In this document: positions 57,288 to 64,000 of the stretch, piece by piece
Layout of the letters: each line of letters opens with the position of its first letter
How positions within the stretch are numbered: position 1 is the first letter of the stretch
NCBI RefSeq assembly: GCF_000223985.1
Contig: NZ_AFWV01000013.1
Span: 148,839-212,838 of the forward strand
Reading direction: 5' to 3'
Length of the DNA: 64,000 bases
DNA from: Thiocapsa marina 5811
Lineage (GTDB): Bacteria; Pseudomonadota; Gammaproteobacteria; Chromatiales; Chromatiaceae
Position numbers and translations under genes: made by a program
Notes under the pieces: model-generated
Databases searched by the model: none
Told to the model about the DNA's origin: nothing
Seen by the model: the letters and a program-made list of their open reading frames with translations, nothing else

Positions 57288-58694
57288 TTAGTGAATTTCA
57301 ATCTGGATCCTTGGCGAAAATTCGCTGGGATTCAGCGCAGCTAATTGCGAACGGACACGCTGGCGGAGCTCGACAGCGGGCTGCAGGACAAATTCCTCAT
57401 AATCCGCTTGATCAGGGTTCAGCATGTATAATCGAGACAAAGCACGCGCTAATCGCTCGACGGCTTTTACATCCCTGGTGTCGCCTTTCAAAATGGGCGC
57501 TTCACCATATGGAAATATGCTGAAACTCTCCGTTCTGAGCTGGTGCGCATACTCACCAAAGACGTCAGCCTTAATGCCAGGTCCTTGCGCGAAGTGACTA
57601 ATGCTGATACGTGGGATCTCCCAACCTGCAATGATTCCGTGAAATCGGTCTATCAAGGCGTCGTCATGGAACATGTCCGGCAATTGCCGGATGAAATCTG
57701 CTCTCGACGGCTGTCCGTGATAGTCTAGATCAATATTGGCTAGAATCATAAGACCGCATTCACTAGTGACCTTATCCTGCCCGATCGTATAATGCCCGGA
57801 TTCCAGATAGTCTTTTAGCTTTGAATGAATTTCACTTTCGCCCTTGAATTCGATCGATTGCCCTTCGTCGAGCACGAGCACATCGAAACGAGCTATTAGC
57901 CCTTCCTCTTTGGTGTTCATATTCTTGAACAATTGAGCGCGCGTAAGCGCTCCCCCACTGTTTAACCAGACATGACGACTCAAGTTCGAGAATACGAATG
58001 ATTTTCCGGTCCCCTTAGGCGCCAACTCCATCATGTTCAGATTCTTCTGCACCAACGGCAGAAGCCGGAGAACCATTTGCCGACGCTGCGACACCGAGTA
58101 TGAGTCGGGCTCATATCCCATCGTTCGTATCAGAACAGCCAACCACTCCTCGGTGGAAAACTCCTTGCGCGCGTCAATAATCGCTTGCAATCGAACTTGT
58201 CCCGATTGCATCGGGCGAAACTCGATTAATTCGATAACATTTGGCCCCTTGCTTTCTTGCCTCAATTGTAACCGCCCCGCTCCCCATTGCCCTCCGCTAA
58301 GGAGGGCAGAATGCTCTTCTAGCAGTACGTTGCTGGCCTCGGCTCGACTCTCGTCGAGACACGGGATGGTGACGAAACGTTTGCCCTGCTTGATATCCAC
58401 ACGCACATCGAAGCGATCCAGCAAAACAACTGAATCACCGTTAATAATTCGATTCTTGATGACCTCTTTCTCGCTCTTCGTTGGCAAGTGTTGACGCATG
58501 AAGCTGGTAATATCATTGAAGACTGCATCATCAGACTTATCGGGACGTTGATATCGCGAAACCAACCACTCCTCGACGAATGTCGTTATGGTTCTCGTCT
58601 CGCGAATACGCAGATTTCGGACGCGCTCCTTATCGATCGTCAGATCACCAAGTAATTCGACGATTTTTCGATCTAGATTCGTATTAATTGCCAT
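57288..58694 (-). CDS. brxL: BrxL-like AAA+ protein, short form
   Basis: 468 aa. An N-terminal DNA-binding-like part (LDRKIVELLGDLTIDKERVR) is followed by the BrxL core: MMELAPKGTGKSFVFSNLS (Walker A 225-232), SGGALTRAQLFKNM, Walker B DVLVLDEGQSIEF (271-283) and LANIDLDYHGQPSRADFIRQ. Full-size BrxL (about 670-690 aa) ends in a Lon-like domain; this one stops after a short helical tail with no Ser-Lys protease motif. It starts 17 bp after pglZ. The order ATPase-pglZ-brxL matches BREX type 4. Lower GC than the left half of the window suggests transfer. Confidence 0.8.
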   Translation of the reverse strand: MAINTNLDRKIVELLGDLTIDKERVRNLRIRETRTITTFVEEWLVSRYQRPDKSDDAVFNDITSFMRQHLPTKSEKEVIKNRIINGDSVVLLDRFDVRVDIKQGKRFVTIPCLDESRAEASNVLLEEHSALLSGGQWGAGRLQLRQESKGPNVIELIEFRPMQSGQVRLQAIIDARKEFSTEEWLAVLIRTMGYEPDSYSVSQRRQMVLRLLPLVQKNLNMMELAPKGTGKSFVFSNLSRHVWLNSGGALTRAQLFKNMNTKEEGLIARFDVLVLDEGQSIEFKGESEIHSKLKDYLESGHYTIGQDKVTSECGLMILANIDLDYHGQPSRADFIRQLPDMFHDDALIDRFHGIIAGWEIPRISISHFAQGPGIKADVFGEYAHQLRTESFSIFPYGEAPILKGDTRDVKAVERLARALSRLYMLNPDQADYEEFVLQPAVELRQRVRSQLAALNPSEFSPRIQIEIH

Positions 58695-58711
58695 GCTTAT
58701 TTTGGATATCG

Positions 58712-61036
58712 TTATAGATCAAAAGAGTCATCAAATTCATTGGCGGCTTCAGTCCTCTCCATGAGATGTCCAGCCAAATCAAGATCAAGGCTAAATGAGA
58801 TTCGATGATAACCCTCAGAGCGTCCGTTCGTATAGCGTAGATCGAATGAAACCTGCGTCCGGCCCTGCTGCTCGATGTTGGATCGGAGATTGAACACAAT
58901 CTCTTGGTTCTTAGCGTGCGGTTCAAGTCGCGCGATCACTGGACTTTCACCAATGAACGGGGTCTTTGCCACGACTTTGAGGTTGAAGAATGTCTCGCGG
59001 TTCGTGTTCGAGAGAGAGAGCCTTACATACCACCCTTGGGTCGCGGCAGGGCAATGCGTCTCCACAGACGTAAGTTGGAGGCCAAATACGGCGCCCTGAT
59101 TTCCTGGCAGGATCAAAATGAAGGGTATCAAGACCTCCTCGGGCGTGAGTCCGCCGTGCAGCAGCGTAGCGGTCGATCCGAACGCGACCCGACTATAGGG
59201 AATGAGGTAACCCGTAGCCCTGGAGATAACATATGCGAAGTCCTTGGACTCCGTTTCGGGCGCCGTCTCGATCCGAAGTAAGCGGCGCTCGACCGCCTGT
59301 GTTCCGGGTAGCGGAGTAGCGAGCCGCGATATCTTGGTAGCGCCATGATCCGCCGTGATCAGGATCGCGGACTGCTTGTGATAGCGCGCCGCGTCAATTT
59401 GCCATTGTGCGATCAACTCTGCGGTTTGCTTGCCAACCGTTCGCACGCGTTCACGATGATGGCGATAATCAGTGCATTGATGTAGGTCGTCATCTACCCG
59501 ATTGTCTAGACAGACCAACAGACGGGTCGCCGGTCGCAGAGACTGTCTAAACTCCTTCCAACTCCTGACGATTTGCAAACTATCGGCCTCCACGTAGGCG
59601 CCGAAGCGTTCCAATAGAGCTTTCTCGTAATCGGTTACCTGATTGACGGGCTCGTTTCCGGTCAGGACACCAATCTTCCCCACTTCCGTGATCGTTGGCA
59701 GAGGCGCGAACAGTGGTTTGATAACCGGAGTTGCTTGATCGACTAGGCACTGGCGCAATTCCAACTCCATCAGATCGAGATGGATGGCGCTCAACGCATC
59801 GATTACGCAGAGGATCACGACATGATCGGACGCCAGCAACTCTTCGACGGTGCGTGCCACCTGCCTCCAGTCATAGTCGGACTGGATAATACGATGTTGC
59901 TCCCTGACAACCCATCTTGCAAAATCCTGGCAAATCCTATCGTCTGGCTCGTCCAGTCGATCGAACGCGCCACGCGCGTAATGGAAATAGCGTTCACTCC
60001 AGCGCAGGACATCCTTGACCGCGGCGTTCAAAGGCAGTGGATCGCAATGCTTGTGATCCAAATATTCACGCAATCGTACCGCGAGATCATGCGCCATCTC
60101 GTTGTTTAACTGGCGCAACGCCAGGATGAGTGGCTCACTCGCGATCGCGGGATTCTGCTCGAACAGCATCTGTAAAGCATCTATCAACCCTGGCCAATCT
60201 TGCAGAACATAATCCGCGAGCCGCTCAACCGGCATTCCCCCCTTGTGTGTTCGTCGCTCGGCGAGCACCAATAGGTGATACAAATAGACCGGAAAAGGGG
60301 CCGCGTCCTCTTCCATGATCGGGAGGGTTGGGAGTTGTCGTGCTAGCGCCTGTGAGCATAAACGCGGAGGTAGAGCAGTCGCCGGTGACAAATCGTCACG
60401 CAAGGACAACGCCTCTAAGCGATCACGAATGCACGCACGCGCCAGGACTAGACACACCGCATCTGGATCATGTGAGGCATCGAAGAAAAGTCCGAGAACC
60501 TCATCCGCCCGGACCAATCCCAAGTTAGTGAAGCGCTCCTTCAAGCGCTCTCGGATCTCGGCTTGGGTTAGGATTTCTCTGACATCGGGCGCAAGCGCGC
60601 ACAATACCCGGAGCATGGTCGCAAGATCGGGTGCGCCCGCGAGTCTTGAATCGAGTTGACCCAAGAGTCGATCTACCGCGTCACCTGTAGGTAAGACCCT
60701 AAGGGCTTCTGCGCTGCTCTCGACGGCAAGCAGGGCTACTGCCATTGCGTCGGTCAACCACAGCGGAATCGCGCAACCGAGGCGCTCGCGCAACAGAGAT
60801 CGAGGCGAGATTCGGTCGACCTGCAATCCTGGTTGGCCCTCCAGATTCGCGAAGCGCCGGAAAATGCCCGAAGGCATTCGGATGATCAGCGGCTCGGTCT
60901 GCGGCGTGCGCAACGTTCGGCTGATACGTTCACGCATGGCGTGGATCTCCCTCACATCAGGCGAGTTGAACGATTCCTCATCCGATACGGGTGGGCATCC
61001 GAGATCGTCGACAATAATGCGTACGGCGATCGCCAT
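58712..61036 (-). CDS. pglZ: BREX phosphatase-superfamily protein PglZ
   Basis: 774 aa, alkaline phosphatase-like fold. Metal-site elements: VVILCVIDALSAIHLDLMEL (about 405-425), PLPTITEVGKIGVLTG, AILITADHGATK (about 560) and ATLLHGGLTPEEVLIPFI (about 650). The N-terminal 350 residues are helical and variable, as usual in this family; the C-terminal 110 form a beta-rich domain. The ATG follows the ATPase stop by 2 nt. PglZ is the marker of BREX-type systems; its enzymatic substrate is not settled. Confidence 0.88.
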   Translation of the reverse strand: MAIAVRIIVDDLGCPPVSDEESFNSPDVREIHAMRERISRTLRTPQTEPLIIRMPSGIFRRFANLEGQPGLQVDRISPRSLLRERLGCAIPLWLTDAMAVALLAVESSAEALRVLPTGDAVDRLLGQLDSRLAGAPDLATMLRVLCALAPDVREILTQAEIRERLKERFTNLGLVRADEVLGLFFDASHDPDAVCLVLARACIRDRLEALSLRDDLSPATALPPRLCSQALARQLPTLPIMEEDAAPFPVYLYHLLVLAERRTHKGGMPVERLADYVLQDWPGLIDALQMLFEQNPAIASEPLILALRQLNNEMAHDLAVRLREYLDHKHCDPLPLNAAVKDVLRWSERYFHYARGAFDRLDEPDDRICQDFARWVVREQHRIIQSDYDWRQVARTVEELLASDHVVILCVIDALSAIHLDLMELELRQCLVDQATPVIKPLFAPLPTITEVGKIGVLTGNEPVNQVTDYEKALLERFGAYVEADSLQIVRSWKEFRQSLRPATRLLVCLDNRVDDDLHQCTDYRHHRERVRTVGKQTAELIAQWQIDAARYHKQSAILITADHGATKISRLATPLPGTQAVERRLLRIETAPETESKDFAYVISRATGYLIPYSRVAFGSTATLLHGGLTPEEVLIPFILILPGNQGAVFGLQLTSVETHCPAATQGWYVRLSLSNTNRETFFNLKVVAKTPFIGESPVIARLEPHAKNQEIVFNLRSNIEQQGRTQVSFDLRYTNGRSEGYHRISFSLDLDLAGHLMERTEAANEFDDSFDL

Positions 61037-61038
61037 CT

Positions 61039-63924
61039 TCAGCGGGTGGACTCAAGATCGGAGACAGATTGGCTAATCTGCGTGATCTTGGCGTATAACT
61101 CTCGCATTATCTTGTCCGGTCCCAGATTGACGCCATAATGCTCGATGAGGATGGACAGGCCGCGCCTGAAACCGTGCTCGGGGCATAGGTCATCCATCAC
61201 GGCCGATACCTCGTAGCCGCTCAGGCTAGTTCCAACGATGGACGTGACATTCTGGTCAATCGATGCATCTTCCTCTGTCGGTTTAGCAGCCTGCTCCAAC
61301 CGCCTCTCTAGATCGCCACTCAAACGACCGATCTCAATATCGCTGCATTGATCCAGTGATTTTCCGATGATGGCGGATGCTATCTCGGAAAGTGCTGCCT
61401 GATCATGCGGGTCGGGGCCGTCAAGGATTTTTGCGATCCGATCGTTGCCTGTCTTCGCGAGATTCTCGATGATGCGCTGCTTCTGATCTGGCTTCTGCAA
61501 AATCGGGATAACCACCTGGCGCACGGTTGCGACGCGTTCGTCTTGGATTCGTTCGACCTCATCCAGAATGTCGCGCAGGATGGGGATTATTTCCTCGATA
61601 TCGGCCGCACCATGGACGAGCGACAAGAGGCTGTCCGCGACCTCTTGTGCATCAGTGCCAGGTTGCCTGAGAGTATCAAACAGAGTTCGAGCCTTGACGC
61701 CCAGTCTCGGAGAGTTACAAACGGTATCCGGAAGATCGCGGTAGTACTTTCGCAATGCCGACAGGGCCTCACGCGCCTGCTCTTCCGTATCCAGTGCGCT
61801 GACCTGCGGCAACCTCATCACCCGATGCAATGCCTCAAGTACGAGGAGCTGTCGAGGCTTGAAGGTGTCAAACCGCAGCCTGCTCGTCTTGTCAGTGACC
61901 GAACTGAACGCACTCCAGAGATGAGACTCAAATGATTCGGACGACTTGCCTACCCATTTTAAGCGACTCGCATCCTTGCGGATAGCGACGGCCACGAAAA
62001 TCGGAATGACTGTTAGCGGTATACCGTAAGGCGGCAACATCAGAACTGTGCGCAGCTCGGCGACATCACTAGTCTTACGCCGTTTATCAAGTAGGCGATC
62101 CCGGATGAGCATCAGAACATCACGAACCGGCCCGTCAAGCTCCTCGGGCGTCTTCATAGCCCAGCTATCGGGGCGCTCCTGCAGGATGGCGTTCGTGTAG
62201 ACCCCGAGTGTGCCGTCAATTAAGGCTGCCAACTCGCTGCTCTCGCTGTTTTCACCAAGCAAATCATTGCGCAAATTCACAGGCAACTCTTCAAAATTCA
62301 GGATATTGCGCAGCAATGTATCAATGCGATTGATCCTGCGCTCTCCCGGATTGTAAAGCCGGTTGGCATTCATCGCACGAACCTGGATCTCTTTCGGATA
62401 TAAGGCCTGCACTTGGCTCGCGATGTAATCCGTGAATCCATGCCAACTGGCAAGTTGGACATGCTCGTCCGGATCACCGATCCGTTTGATGACGACCTCG
62501 CCACGTTCCAGCGCGGCGCGACCCATACGCTCATGAATCTCGGAGCGTAGCAGACGGCGGGTCTTGTCTAACTCGTTGCGCAAACGCCGCACGACACCCT
62601 CTCCCGTAGCCTGCTGCTTTAATAGGGAAGTCACGACAATATAGCGTCGGATCGGGTCAACTAGTTCCGCTAGTCCCCGCTTAGGAATCCACACATAGGT
62701 CGGTACAGTGGGATCCGACAATACATCGCAGGCGCGGACGACCGATTCGAATTGACGGGCATCTTCGAGCGCAAGAAATAGGACCAGTGCAGAGATTCGC
62801 GGATCGGTCGGCGTCGGCGCATGGCCGCCCGCAAACTCCCCGATGAGTCGTACCTGAAACGAACGCACAATACCGGCGGGTGAAGGATCGAGGTCGATGT
62901 CTCCACACTGTGGAAACAACTCCTGGCGCAGTTCGGCGTGATTCTGCAGATAACTGATGAGCGGGATCTTGCGCAGCTGTTTCAAATCCTGCTCGATCAA
63001 CGGTTCGATCTGAGTTCCGCTTTCCGATTCCAACTCCCAGACAGGAACATCTGTTTCACGGCGCCAGATCAACCCTGCGCGCTGTAATTGCTCCAACTCT
63101 TGTTTAAGTGCTACAGTCTCAGACGCGGTGTCATAGAGCGCAGCTCCCAAAAATGCGTCAGTGGGCTGAAACTGTTCGCCTAATACCCTAGCCAATAGCA
63201 AGAGCGATAGGATATCTCGCTTAATACCATCCCCGTTCGGAAACCCCTGCGACACAGTCGCAACCCCATGTTGATAGGCGTCGGCAAGACCAGGGTATTC
63301 CTCAAAGATATCTTTTTCGTAGACCTTAAGCAGTTCCGGCAATCGAACAAGCTCGGAACCATAAAGTGCGTCGAGATCGACATCACGCTCAAGGGCGGTT
63401 CCGGCGGTCACCGCATCTAGATTAGCGTAGAAGGTGAAGACGGTGCGGTTCGCCTGGGAATAGACGCCATGAGCCGCAATTGCAAAGAGTCCGGCCGCTG
63501 TGAGCGGATGCAAGGGATAGCAGCCGATCACGATCTGCTTGATATCCGTGATCAAATTGTAGAACAGCGGCATGGCTGCACATGCTTGTGCGAGTGCCTC
63601 AGCCCGGGCATGAGATTGTAGTAGTTGCGTATCTCCTAATGAGGTACGCGCAACCAACGCGCTCAAAAGATGATAGCCTTCAGCCTCCGAGCTTTTCAAC
63701 GCAACCGGCAAACTGCTGAAGCGTCCCTCAATGGTCTCCAGGCGGTTCTTGACATCCAAACCCGCTTGCGTACTTGAACCGTATTCACGCAACGAACGAT
63801 GTGTTAGAGCGATAAAGATCGTATGCCCACTTGCTGGTGCACAGACACTCTCTACGAATTTTTGGAGATCGAATATCTCCTTAACTGGATGACGCTCCGG
63901 TTGATTGACTAAGTAACGGTTCAA
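61039..63924 (-). pseudogene. 5'-truncated BrxC/PglY-like ATPase of the BREX type 4-like module
   Basis: An open frame of 961 codons whose only start at the far end is a TTG (63924) two codons after an in-frame TAG. It has no Walker A. The first residues (LNRYLVNQPERHPVKEIFDL, then HTIFIALTHRSLREYGSS) align in layout with the region just after Walker B of the giant ATPase at 40308 (FGRYLEYAAEKPQ, then FVGLIQYELKAYL). Both share PLHPL further on, and FTFYANLDAVTAG follows here. So the P-loop and most of the N-terminal domain are missing. None of the three frames in the remaining 76 bp looks like the lost part. The downstream pglZ and brxL appear intact. Confidence 0.65.
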
Positions 63925-64000
63925 AAACTAGTTAAACATTTTAACAAGCGAACCCATTTGGATCGACGAGGTAGTTCCAATTGTCCGTTCACGCAATCGT

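Noticed and set aside
63925..64000. A start for the truncated ATPase or an IS end in the last 76 bp
   Set aside because: No frame gives a P-loop protein sequence and the stretch is too short to identify an insertion sequence.

Overview
The window looks like chromosomal DNA of a high-GC anaerobic or phototrophic gammaproteobacterium, most likely a purple sulfur bacterium of the Chromatiaceae type. The basis is the combination of a complete Rnf complex, two pyruvate:ferredoxin oxidoreductases, RF3/RimI-type housekeeping genes and base composition. The genus is an inference, not a direct reading.

Left third (1-8.0 kb). A polyamine ABC operon (potFGHI-like, minus strand, cut by the window edge) is followed by a small minus-strand gene and a divergent MerR-type regulator. 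Next come a HisH-HisF fusion that resembles the fused eukaryotic HIS7 enzyme and a ClpP-fold lipoprotein coupled to it.

Energy cluster (7.9-19.8 kb). An AT-rich control region with several dyads precedes rnfB - a very long PFOR (about 1645 aa with an extra C-terminal ferredoxin) - rnfC - rnfD - rnfG - rnfE - rnfA - a 55-aa Cys-tailed membrane peptide - a ferredoxin-NADP+ reductase-like gene. Together these would move electrons between pyruvate, ferredoxin, NAD(P)H and the ion gradient, probably to feed ferredoxin-dependent enzymes. A second, normal-length PFOR with its usual dihydroorotate-dehydrogenase-like neighbour lies at 28.8-33.8 kb.

Middle (19.8-34.7 kb). Ordinary genes: a DUF454 membrane protein, a cAMP cyclase-PilZ fusion, DUF2784, a degenerate DUF2779 protein, a broken TacT-like toxin gene, prfC, rimI, a phosphate permease and a Uma2 nuclease. 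Dispersed repeats lie between them, one family ending in inverted TAAACCGCGTC.

Right half (34.9-64 kb). A defence island, almost entirely on the minus strand. In transcription order it reads: a 5'-truncated BrxC/PglY-like ATPase, pglZ, a short brxL, a DptH/HerA-like ATPase, an Rpn-type nuclease, then a tight set of an unknown 269-aa protein, three consecutive BrxD-like P-loop ATPases, an Lhr/BrxHI-like helicase, a DUF4007-like protein and a 1495-aa BrxC/PglY-like ATPase, and last a Uma2 protein and a phosphorothioation-associated methyltransferase with a peptidase-M15-like tail. The ATPase-pglZ-brxL part has the gene order of BREX type 4 and visibly lower GC. The part from 45.0 to 53.1 kb does not match any named system I know and is the best candidate for an undescribed one. 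No PAPS-reductase or dndACDE genes are visible; they may lie beyond the right edge.
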